From Pseudovirgaria hyperparasitica (taxonomy: Eukaryota; Ascomycota; Dothideomycetes; Acrospermales; Acrospermaceae): a DNA stretch of 64,000 bases. The stretch lies in NCBI RefSeq assembly GCF_010093815.1, contig NW_022985567.1, positions 397,367 through 461,366 of the forward strand, given 5' to 3'. The notes beneath the pieces are model-generated. The model saw only the letters and a list, made by a program, of their open reading frames with translations, was not told the origin of the DNA and searched no databases. Shown here in pieces: positions 47,331 through 57,514 of the stretch (positions are counted from its first letter, which is position 1; each line of letters opens with the position of its first letter). Position numbers and translations under genes: made by a program.

Positions 47331-48600
47331 GAAATATCCATGAACGAAGATATGACGGCGAAATCAGATGGAAACAAGAGAAGGAGTGGAGACGCGGTAT
47401 ATCATAAACATGGGCGGGATGAGGGCATGGCGAAGAGGGTAGAGAGCAGAGCAGAGGGAGAGCAGTGATGCATGAATTGATAATTTGGCGCAAGAGTGGA
47501 CGGGTGAGACTGAGGGCGAGGAGAATGGAAGAAGATGCATGTAGGAGATGGAAAGAACATGCATGTGGGATAAAGAGGCGAACAAGGAAAGCAACAGAGC
47601 AGGCTGGGAAAGCGCAATCGGTAGGCAGTCAGTCGGTCGACGTGAAGGCATCCTGAAGCTCGCGCAGTTTCGCGTTTGCCGCTCCGCTACACACATGAGG
47701 CGCTTAGTAGCAGCCATTGACAGGAAAGCGTGTCTTGGACGCTGTTCATCGCCTACAAACTGGACACATCTGCGTGTGATGGATAGAGACTAAGACATGA
47801 CTGTGTCGTTGATGGAACGATGGAGTCGTGTGGATGGTTGTTGTGGTTGTGATTATGGTGGACGGAGTGAATAGTGGTGCTGGTGGTGTTGATGAAGAAG
47901 AAGGTGGTTTGGAGCAGAGGGCAAAGGGGCTAGTCACGTGTGCAGAGAGGAAAGACAGGCATCTGTAACCCAATACGGCCTAGCTACGGAAGCCTGAGGC
48001 TCTGAGGTCTTGGCACAGCCAGTCGCTTCCAGGGGTTAAACTGATTGGTCGTCGTTGTCCGCCAGCCTTTGATGACTTTAAAGTTCATTTCATGGACACC
48101 ACTCGATCACTCATTCGGTTTGTTTACTGGGTGTTGCCTTGTGGCATTTGTTGCTTTCACTTTGTGCATAACTTGACGCCTCTATCACATCCACATCAAC
48201 ATCAGCATCCATCAAGCTGGCGGCCATCGCGTAGTAGACATCGCACACCCCTAGCGCGCCTGCCGATCTATCGCCCGCACTACACCACCACCACCACCAC
48301 CACTACTGACACCACCACCACTATTATGCGACGTGGTGAATTGCCATCTCATCTCTGTTGATATTCAACGTAATCCTCCTCGACCATCACAGAAACAGAC
48401 GTCCGCACATCCACGGCCTGGGTAAATATTTACCACCACAACGGCAGAGCATGTCCATGTCGACCGCTACCTTCCCCGCCTCGAGTCTGTCCGCTGGCCT
48501 GAAGGTTCCGCTTCACGCCTTGGACTCTTCTTCTTCTTCTTCTTCGTCGTCGGCGTCGTCGTCAGGCCCGTGAACGGCTTTTCTTTGCTCTGCAGCAGCC
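47331..48600. other. divergent promoter region
   Basis: 1.27 kb between divergent genes. It contains (CAC)n and (CCA)n runs near 48280-48325. Short frames here have no recognisable content. Confidence 0.4.
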
Positions 48601-50753
48601 ATGTTTGCGTTTGGCTCTGGAAGTAGTAAGTGTTGGCCCAACGTTTCTTGTTTGTCTCCGTCCTCCAGCTGTTGTTGCTGTTGTTTCCATCATGTTTAGT
48701 GCGCTGCTGTGTGGCGTGCCAATTGGTTCGTGGCCGCAACAGGGCCTACCAGACGCGCGCCTCTGCTATCCTGCTATTCTGCTGTCCTGGTTTTGCGTTG
48801 GTTCGATGGCATATGTTCGCCATTCTCTTTGCGGTCACGTCCGTTGTTTCAAAAGGAAGATTACAACCTGTTGCTTGGCATTATCATTTGTACACCTTGC
48901 TTCCTACTTTACTCATGAGTCTATTGTTATTTTTATTGCAAAGGTCCAGAATGTTGATATAGGACGACGCAGCTTCTCTAACCGCTGGGAAATATGACCC
49001 CACTCAGGAGCGCAATCCACCCCCTCTGGCGACGCCTTTGACTCTACCAAACTTTGTCACACCAGAGGAACAAGTGTCGAGCTGGCAGGATGGTAGACCA
49101 CCTGCTCTGTCTGCCCTTCTTGCTGCGCTCCGGAAGCCGAGCGATATCTGCCTCGACCATCTGGCTGCCTTCAACGTAAGGTTCAATGCAGACACACCAT
49201 TCCAGAATCTACTGTCGCAGCCCTCGTCAGACCCGGCGTTTTTCCCAGACTTGTCATGGCTTTCCTTGGAAGATCCAAAGGAAGACTCTACGGACGCGAC
49301 GACTACAGCCGAAAAGCCGACGTTGAGCAACGGAAGACAGGTCCCTGGTGTCAAGGAGTTCCGGGTAAGACTGGAGGAAGTGCGACGTCCCAATCAGGAA
49401 GCCTTCTCGGCCTTTACCCGGGCTGCAGCGGAGGGACAGAAGCCGCCTCGACTTGTGCATCTTCGGCGATTCTGGGAGGGACTGGACAACATGGCATACT
49501 ACTGGGACACGTCTCTGGACGAATACATTCCCCTGAGTGAGAGTGCTACGGAAGAGCGGCATGAAACACCGCCTAGCAGTCCAGCAGCAAAAGCCAATAC
49601 ACCCCTCCCACCGGCGGAGGGCAGTGAGCCGCGCAAAAAGGCTAGAGTTGTGTCCCCGCCGGGAGCAGGACTGTCCTCGATCCACCCCGCATTCGACCAT
49701 CTGATGACGCCCAAGTCGCATCTACAGCCACGACGATCGCCTCCACCGCCCGGACCCCATTCTCCGTCGACCTCTCGACGAAGACTTGTTCGCAGACCGG
49801 GAGTGCCGGAGGGTAGCTACAAGGGCAACCGGATCGGCAATGGGAGTGGGATGCCAGAGCAGTACCGTGCCGAGACGGTCAGAGCATTCCTGGAGGCGAT
49901 TTGCTGGGCATTCGGCATCACGTTTGCGCCGCCGCGACGACATGCTCACCTTCAAGTGGGAAAGGTGCGATTCCCGGTCCGGATGACGAACATTGGATGG
50001 CGGACACCACAGGACCGGAAACGGGCGCGACTGGGGCTGTTTGAAGGGCCGGTGATTGGGATGCAGTGTCGGCCAGAGATTGATTTTGGTGGCGGCAGCA
50101 GCAGCAGCAGTAGCAACGTGGAAGCGGAACAGGCACAACAGCTGGACGCGATGAGGGAGTTTGGCGGACTGTTATATCTCGCACAGGAGCGGGCCAAGGA
50201 AGGCAAGGTGGAGAAGCGAGCGGGGTCGGGCAAGTGGTGGACGCGGGAGCCACGGTGGGGCGGCGGGACGGGCGGCGAGGTTGGCGAGGCGAGCGGGGCA
50301 AGCGACGAGAAAGCAGAGGGTGGGCTAGGGACAGGAGGTCGAGCAGTGGTAGGAGCAGGCAGCAGCAGCAGCAGCAGCAGCAGGAAGCGAGCGTCACCGG
50401 TGCAGACGTGGAAGGAAGTCAAGGCGGGCATGAGCATGTGGGACAGCAAAGTGCGATACGAAGCAATCGGCAAGCCGGGCGGCGGTAGAGAGGCGGGGTG
50501 GGACGAGGTGTACATGGTGTCGTCGGTCAGGCACCATGTGCGGATCGTCAAGCTGCGGGTGCATGCGGCGTACCTGGACTGGCTGCTTGAGGGTGGTGGT
50601 GGTGGCAGTATTAGCAGTAGTGATAGATCCGCATGGAACGCACCCCAGGTCGAGCGCACGCGCTGGTACGATCTCTTTGCGGTAGAGGACCGGGTCGAGG
50701 CAATGACGGCGCTCTGGGGCATCATGGGCTATCTGATGCGCGGGCAGGACTGA
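48601..50753 (+). CDS. fungal protein of unknown function, 601 aa
   Basis: No named domain recognised. The body is open from 48973 to 50753. A first exon MFAFGSGS (48601-48625) joins it through a 347-nt intron (GTAAGT donor, acceptor GACGCAG) to give SGSTSLTAGKYDPTQERNPP. The intron is long for this window, so the first exon is inferred. Visible sequence: LPNFVTPEEQVSSWQDGRPP, RRFWEGLDNMAYYWDTSLDE, a Pro/Ser linker, then an ordered part with YRAETVRAFLEAICWAFGI and KVRFPVRMTNIGWRTPQDRK, poly-Ser/Gly inserts, and an end with LWGIMGYLMRGQD. The ordered parts look like a conserved fungal protein. Function not deduced. Confidence 0.7.
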
Positions 50754-50995
50754 CATGAGCATGGAGCATGGAGCATGGAGCATGGAGATGGCCACCACCA
50801 CAAACGCACACACCGGTCAGAATAGCTGGCCATGATGATATAATCGATAGAGGCGTAGACTGTTGTTGTTGTAGCAGATTGGGGAGAAGAAGAATGAGAA
50901 TGGCAGGCCAGCAAGCAAGCAGGCCAATCAGGAGTGTTGACCGCCGCACCAACATGATTAATTATAGCACAGTACAGTGTCAGAGTATAGTATAA

Positions 50996-51050
50996 TAGTA
51001 CAGTAGCGTACAGTAGCGTACAGTAGCGTACAGTATACAGTATACAGTAC
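50996..51050. repeat. CAGTAGCGTA / CAGTATA short tandem repeat
   Basis: About three copies of a 10-nt unit CAGTAGCGTA followed by copies of ACAGTAT. Confidence 0.7.
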
Positions 51051-51225
51051 GGCATGTCGCCGGTCAATGCAGCCAAAAGCCGGGGTAGATGGATGGATTT
51101 TAGCTGCATGACGCGCTTCCTACCGCTGCTGCTGCATTTGACAGTACTGTACGCAAGACTCGTGGGCAGCGTTTCGGGGGGTTTCTTAGGGGGGCGTTTT
51201 GGCGGGGTTGGAGCTGGCGATTAGG

Positions 51226-51298
51226 GGGCAGTGGGCAGTGGGCAGTGGGCAGTGGGCAGTGGGCAGTGGGCAGTGACGGTGACGGTGACGGTGACGCT
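51226..51298. repeat. adjacent 7-nt and 6-nt tandem repeats
   Basis: Seven exact copies of GGGCAGT (51226-51274) run directly into four copies of GACGGT (51275-51298, the last with one change). Confidence 0.9.
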
Positions 51299-51484
51299 GC
51301 GGGGTCTGCTGGGACTGACTCCAAGGTTTACTGTAGTAGATATGGATGGGCTGACCGGGAGGAGGACGTCTGGACACGATGATGAGGCCACGGTGGACTT
51401 ACTTGTAGACCGGTTGTGCATAGGTGTGTATGTTGTTATCGTATATGAGTATGCTGTATGCAGCTCAGCTCGCGTACAGTCTCG

Positions 51485-51511
51485 GTCAGTCAGTCAGTCA
51501 GTCAGTCAGTC
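51485..51511. repeat. (GTCA)n microsatellite
   Basis: Six to seven copies of a 4-nt unit. Confidence 0.85.
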
Positions 51512-51825
51512 GACGTGCAGCCTCATCAGCCACAGCCATGATACTATAGCCATCTATCTATACTTGCATCCTGTAATTAATTATACACATCCTGCCACTC
51601 CGTCACGAGACCCATTCCATTCTTGCTTGCTTGCCCATTCCACCTCCCATCCATTCATTCATTCATTCTATCATTCATTCTATCATACATTCTCCTGCTG
51701 CTCTATTCCACTCCTGAACCTGAAGCAGCAGAGCCAGGCCCGGAAGCTGGTCTAATCGCGCATCTCTTGTTTCACTTTCCGCCCGAGTCTTACTCTCTTC
51801 ACTTTACCTCATACTACCTACTACT

Positions 51826-51872
51826 ACCTACCTACCTACCTACCTACCTACCTACCTACCTACCTACCTACC
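51826..51872. repeat. (ACCT)n microsatellite
   Basis: About eleven tandem copies of a 4-nt unit in the CT-rich leader. Confidence 0.85.
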
Positions 51873-51980
51873 ACCAGCTTACTACTATTATTACTCTTCC
51901 TCCCTCCACGCTCTGCCATCCATCCTCTTCCTCTCCCTCTCTCTCTCATCTCTGACGTCTACGCCTCACACCACCCATTT

Positions 51981-52024
51981 ATTCTTCTTCTTCTTCTTCT
52001 TCTTCTTCTTCTTCTTCTTCTTCT
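51981..52024. repeat. (TTC)n microsatellite
   Basis: About fourteen tandem copies of TTC, pyrimidine-only strand, some 400 nt upstream of the start codon at 52427. Confidence 0.9.
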
Positions 52025-52426
52025 TTCTCTTCTTTTCTTCCCTGCGCAGCACTTACTCTGCTTACTGCTCCACTTCACCACGTCTGCTCATGACACTGCC
52101 CTGCTGAGCTGAGCTGACCATCCGCCGAACAAGCTGCCATCTGCCTAGTAAGCTTGTTAGTGCCCACTCTGCCCACTCCTGCCTCCAATGCCCCTCCTTT
52201 CTCCCACGCTGCCGCCCAACTAACTGCCTCAGGCCTACTTTTACTCCCAACCACCTGCACCCACTCGTCGTCATCCTGCAGCCCGCAATTTCCTCCACTT
52301 CACCCTGACGCCATCCTTCTTCAATTCTTCCATCCATCCTCCACTCTGCTACTCTCTATTCCTACTACTCCAACCACCACAACCACAACCACCATCGCTC
52401 GACTGGACCGCCTCCTCAACACCGCC

Positions 52427-55400
52427 ATGTCCGTCTCGGTACGAGAACGCGAGCGTGAGCGCGACTGGGACTCTCGCTCCAGTCGCAACGACGGCGCTCG
52501 TTCCTACACCACCGTCCGTCGATACAAGGTTCCCGACACAGACTACGACGACGATCGCTTCGTCGAGGAGACTCGCATCGTGCGCAAGTCCACCCACACC
52601 GACGATGACAACATCAACCTCAACATCAACAATAACAACTACGATGCCCAGTCCGCCAGACACTCGCACACCACACACACAACCCGCCACTCGGAGCCGC
52701 GAGCCCGCTCTGTGCGCGAGTATGAAGTCGTTGATCGCGAGATTGAGTTTGAGCGTGAGGTCGTGCCTGCTCCCACTCTTCCGCGCGACTCTACCACTAC
52801 CCGCGAGATCCGCGAGTACCGCTACGTCGACCGCGACCGCTCTCCGTCGCCTCCGCGCCGCGAAATCCGTGAGTACCGCTTCGAGCGAGACGTCGAGCGC
52901 TCGGATTCGCCGGAGAGGGAGTACAGAGTGACTCGCACCCTCGAACGCGACGATCCAGAGACGCCCTATGAGCTCCAGCGCTACTCCAAGTCGACCGAGT
53001 ACTTTGCCAACCCACCACCTCCCCCGCAGCCCATCGTCATCCGGAACGAGGCTCCCCAGCCAATCATCATCCAGGAAGAGCGACGCCAGCCGCAGCAGAT
53101 TGTCATCAAGAGAGAAGAGCCCCAGTACGAGATCATCGAGCGTGAAGAGGTCAGGGACGATCGCCAGCTGGAGCGCCGTGAGCCGCGCCAGGACGAGGAC
53201 TATTACTACGAGCGCAGGATCCGAGAGACGAGCAGAGGGCCCCGGGATCGAGACAACTACTACGAAGAGCGAGAGTACGACAGCCGTCGTCGCGACGAGG
53301 ACCGCTTCAGCGACGACGACATGGTCTACATCCGAAAGGACAGATGGGAGCGCGACGAGAGTCCTCACCACCGCCGTCATCTCGCAGAGGGTGCTCTCGT
53401 CGGCCTTGGCGCCGCAGAACTCATGCGACACCATCGTCGCTCCCAGGGCGAGGATCCTGGTCATCACGCCCGACAGGCACTCGGATATACTGCTCTAGGC
53501 GCGGTCGGCGCTGAAGCCGTCAGTCGCTTCCGCAAATCGCGCTCCCATTCCCGCTCGCGATCTGGCTCTCGTGGACGCCGTGACAAGAGTCGTCACCGCA
53601 AGCGTTCGCTCTCACGCGGCAAGAAGATTGGTGCCGTGGCCGGTATAGCCGCCGTTGGTGCCCTCGCATACGCGGCAAGCCGACGGAACAAGAACAAGAA
53701 TGCTGCCGCCGCAGGGAGCCGGAGCAGAAGTCGCTCTCGCAGACGCCACTCTGTTGGCGGGGAGCGCTCCCGCAGCCGACACGATCCCGAGCACAGAAAC
53801 AGAAGAGTCGCCCAAGCCGGTCTTGCCACCGCTGCCGTTGCCGGGCTGGTCGAGCGCGCTCGAAGCAAGTCAAGATCCCGCAAGGGCGAGAAGCCGAGAA
53901 GCCGCAGCCGCATAAAGACTGGCGTGCCCATCGCCGCTGCTGGCTTGGCCGGTGCCGCTGTCACTGGCCTCTACGAGCGACAGAAGGCGAAGAAGGAGGC
54001 TGGCGGAGGAGACGAAGATGAAGGCGAGCGTGGCCGGTCGAGGTCGGTGTCGAGGTCGAGGACACACTCAAAGTCCAAGTCTAGGTCGAGATCCAGGTCA
54101 GTGCGTGACGGTGACCGAGACCGGGACCGGGACCGGGATCGCTCTCGCCGCAACTCGACTGGTGACCGTGGTCTTATCGAGTACGGCGGCGACCCAATAT
54201 ACACGGCCGCAGACGGCCGTCGTGAGCGCGATCATGCAGACTACCGCGAGCGCCGTCGGGACAGAGGCCGCAGACGTGGCTCCGACGATTCGGACGACAA
54301 GCCTCGCAGCCGGAGCCGGAGCCGCAGCAGAAAGCTCGCAGAGACGGCTGCCGTCGCGGGTGTTGCCGGTGTTGCAGCGCATGAAGCCGCAAAGAGACGT
54401 GAGCGCAAGAAGGCTGAGAAAGAGCGGCAACGTACGTCGTCGTCCCAGTGACTTGTAGCTAAAATACATACACACGAAGACTAACAGATCATTATATAGG
54501 CCTGGCAGAAGAACGCGAGCGTGACTTTCCGTCGTCCGACGCATTCAGTCCGCCTCCCTTTGTGCCCACTGGCCCAGCTTATCCCACAGACTATGTAACG
54601 TCTCCGGCAGGCCCTCCTGGTGGTGGTGGTGGTGGTCAGTACTATCCTGCCACAAACCAGTTCCCACCGCCGCCACAACCACAAAGCTATCCGCCCCCTG
54701 AGCAGAACATGTCCTACCCTCCACCACAGGACCCAGGCTTCCAGCCTCAACCCTACAATCCCGCAGACTACCATCCACCACCCGGCGGCGGCGCACACCA
54801 CCCAGACTACCCATACTCTCCGTCCCCGGTACAGCAAGGTCAATATCCGCCACCAGATGACAGGCAACGTCGTGGCGGCGGTGGCGGCGGCGACAATGTG
54901 AGTGCTCCTCTCGCAGCTGCTGAACGTGAGCACTACTACAATGGTGGTGCGTTCAAGGACATCTAATGCCATTCTTGGGGGTCTGGTTGACTAACGGCAT
55001 GTCTTGGCTTTGACAGATGGTGTAAACTCGATTCGCGATCCTTCGCCGCCGCCGTCGGCCAAGTCTGTCCAGTTCAACCTGCCTCAGTCTGCACCACCAC
55101 CACCACCACCACCACAACCACAACCACCATGGTCGCCTCTATCAGATGACGACGATCGCGGCCATGATTCTGGTGGCGGCGGCGAAGATCGACGGCGGAG
55201 CAGGCATGAAGACGGTGACAGGGAGGACGGCCGGCGACGAGGCGACCGAGATCGAGACCGAGACCGCGATCGAGACCGCCACGACCGCAGCGACAGAAAA
55301 GACCAAAAAAGAGAACACGATAGAGACAAGGACCGCAAGCGCGGCCGCTCCGACAGGACAGACACACGACGACACGATAACGACCGCAAACGAAATGATT

Positions 55401-55624
55401 CCCCCGACTCCGTCTCGTCCGGCGAGACCATTGAGATGGAGCCGCGCTTCGACGCCCAGGGCCAGCCGAGGAAGTCGGATGCCATCGCAGACCAGCTGGA
55501 GAACATGCTGAATGGCAGAGGCACGGCCGGACGCATCTTCCAGACCTTGACGGATCAGTTCTTGAATGGGTCTGGGTCCGGGTTGGGGTCTGGGACGGGC
55601 TCGTCGTCGCGCCGGCGGAAATGA
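52427..55624 (+). CDS. DUF3824-type Arg/Ser/Asp-rich protein, unknown function
   Basis: Large low-complexity fungal protein matching the DUF3824 pattern. Exons 52427-54431, 54500-54925 and 55017-55624 give 1012 aa. Start: MSVSVRERERERDWDSRSSR. Residues to about 310 are rich in Arg, Glu and Asp. Ala/Gly helical blocks characteristic of the family follow from about 318: HLAEGALVGLGAAELMRHHR, RQALGYTALGAVGAEAVSRF and AAAGLAGAAVTGLYERQKAK, separated by SR-rich linkers. Next come a Pro/Tyr/Gly-rich part (DYHPPPGGGAHHPDY), DNVSAPLAAAE and KSVQFNL. The tail is RD-repetitive (GDRDRDRDRDRDRH) and ends FQTLTDQFLNGSGSG. The second intron uses a GTGAGC donor; other donors are possible. SR/RD runs suggest RNA contact or condensate formation, but nothing proves it. 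Confidence 0.82.
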
Positions 55625-55908
55625 TTTTCTTTATGATGCGCCTGCTACTATACAACTTTGACTTTTTTATTTTTCACGTCGTTCTTGCTACGTTTTCATA
55701 TTTCGCCGCGTGTGTTTTTTACGGGATGGGTTGGGATGGGTTGGGGGTTTCTGTGTCAACATCGCCTTGCTTTGCCTTGCCTTGTCTTGTCTTGCCATGG
55801 GGTGCACGTAACTTTGTGTGTGTTAGATTGAGGAGTACTACTACCTAGGTACTTACTACAACCCCTTTTTATAATACATGATTTGACTTCTTTCGCACTT
55901 TTTTTTCG

Positions 55909-55972
55909 TCTTGAGGTCTTGAGGTCTTGAGGTCTTGAGGTCTTGAGGTCTTGAGGTCTTGAGGTCTTGAGG
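55909..55972. repeat. 8-nt minisatellite, eight exact copies
   Basis: TCTTGAGG repeated eight times without change, about 285 nt after the DUF3824 stop, probably in its 3' region. Confidence 0.95.
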
Positions 55973-56417
55973 GTTATATGAGTATGTGCTGGCTTGCTGG
56001 ACGGGTGACAAGGGACGTTTTAGTCAGGCGGACTGGCATGTTGATGGCTTTGACTTTTGGCTTTTGTTCTGATTTGGCTTCTTTTTGGATCCTGTGGTGT
56101 GGTGTGGTGTGGTGTGGTATAGTGTGTGTGGTATGGCATGGCAGGGGCATGTAGAATTACGAAACAAGTATACCGCCTTTTTTTTTGGCTGATTGTTGTT
56201 TTTATGGTGGTGGTGGTGGTACTGACTGATTATTAACGGCTTTTTGCTGATAATTATGTTTTCTTTATCTGTGATTATAGTGGTGCCGGTGAGATGATAC
56301 ATCCTCCTCGTTTGGTTAAAAGTCTATGTGGTAGTTATGTGTTTGTTATACCTGCATACATCCCCCGTCCCGCACACAGACACACTACTGTATTCCATTC
56401 CATTCCATGCTATTCCT

Positions 56418-56437
56418 TATATATATATATATATATA
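56418..56437. repeat. (TA)n microsatellite
   Basis: Ten AT dinucleotides. Confidence 0.85.
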
Positions 56438-57514
56438 CAATTGTGTAGTTATCGCCTCTGATCATCACCTTACATACCCTAATTAACCCTACCCACCTAG
56501 CGCCCCCCGTGATACCTAGTTAATTAGTATAAGCAGTTAGCGCTCACGGGACCCGTCTTCCCGCTGCCGACCGACCGGGGGGAAGCGCGTGGATTGGGGT
56601 CTAGTGGGCGCGTGGGTTGACTGGACGATTAGTGGACGGTTAGTGGAACGATCAGTGGGCGATCCCATTGGAGTAGAACAGTAGAACCCCTTGCTAGCGC
56701 CATTTGTGGGCGGTAGCAAGGCAGGTCGAGTCACCGTTTCTCTGGGTTTTTTTTGGGCGTTTTATCGGACTTTTCGACGACTCGACTTGACTTTGGAACC
56801 CGTTGTGCTGTTGCCGTTCGTTGAGATGGTGCGGTGAAGAATACGGCGAGACAAGACTGCGATTGGGAAGTATATTGTTACGATTGCGACCGCTGTTACG
56901 CTGTTCTGCTTCGATCGCTTTGCTTTGCTTCGTCGCGTGCTTTGGTTTACGATTGACGATTGACGCCTGACGAGACGGAGTTTGTGAGGCCGGCCGGCCG
57001 GCACTGCGATTGTTGGTGCTTTTTATACGTGGTCGGAGTGCTTGGGCGTCTGAGCTGGGCTGGGCTGGGCTGTGCGGTGCGGTGCTAGGCTGGGCTGGGT
57101 TATACGGGCTGGTGTTTGTACGTGGGATTTCGAGTCTGTGTGGAGTGGGGAGTGTGAGGGTTGCTGGTTGCTGGTGTTGGGACGATCGACTGCGATTACG
57201 ACTACTGCCTGAACCACAGTCAGAACCACGGCCAGCACGATCACGATCACGACGACTACTACGACAATTACCACTACCACTGCTATGTATGTATCAGACC
57301 CTATCCCACCCCGCGTTGCCAGTACAGCAGCTAACACTCCATCCATCTATCAGTCCACCATCCACCCAGTCCTCCGCCCATTGTCACCCATGACACCACT
57401 CAAAACCACACTCCACACCTCTCGAGACCCGTCAGTAATGCCCATCCTCTAGTCGCAACTTCGCACACGAGGGCATCGTCGCTCCACACCACACCACACC
57501 ACACCACGCCATAA

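Larger units (their letters stand above)
50754..52426. other. satellite-rich spacer upstream of the DUF3824 gene
   Basis: 1.67 kb with many tandem repeats (listed separately) and a strongly CT-rich leader from about 51600 to 52426. An open frame runs in from 52154, but its first part is low-complexity leader. Confidence 0.5.
55625..57514. other. 1.9 kb spacer with minisatellites
   Basis: Contains the eight-copy TCTTGAGG repeat and a (TA)n run (listed separately), (TGTGG)n-like sequence near 56095-56120, and (CACAC)n near 57485-57510 just before the next start. No gene or RNA gene recognised. Confidence 0.5.

Noticed and set aside
51226-51872. regular short repeats considered as a CRISPR-like array
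   Set aside because: Units are 4-7 nt with no spacers, in a fungal nuclear genome; these are microsatellites.
52349-53467. 372-codon minus-strand open frame
   Set aside because: It mirrors the repetitive Arg/Glu codons of the DUF3824 gene; the sense strand has family motifs and matching introns.
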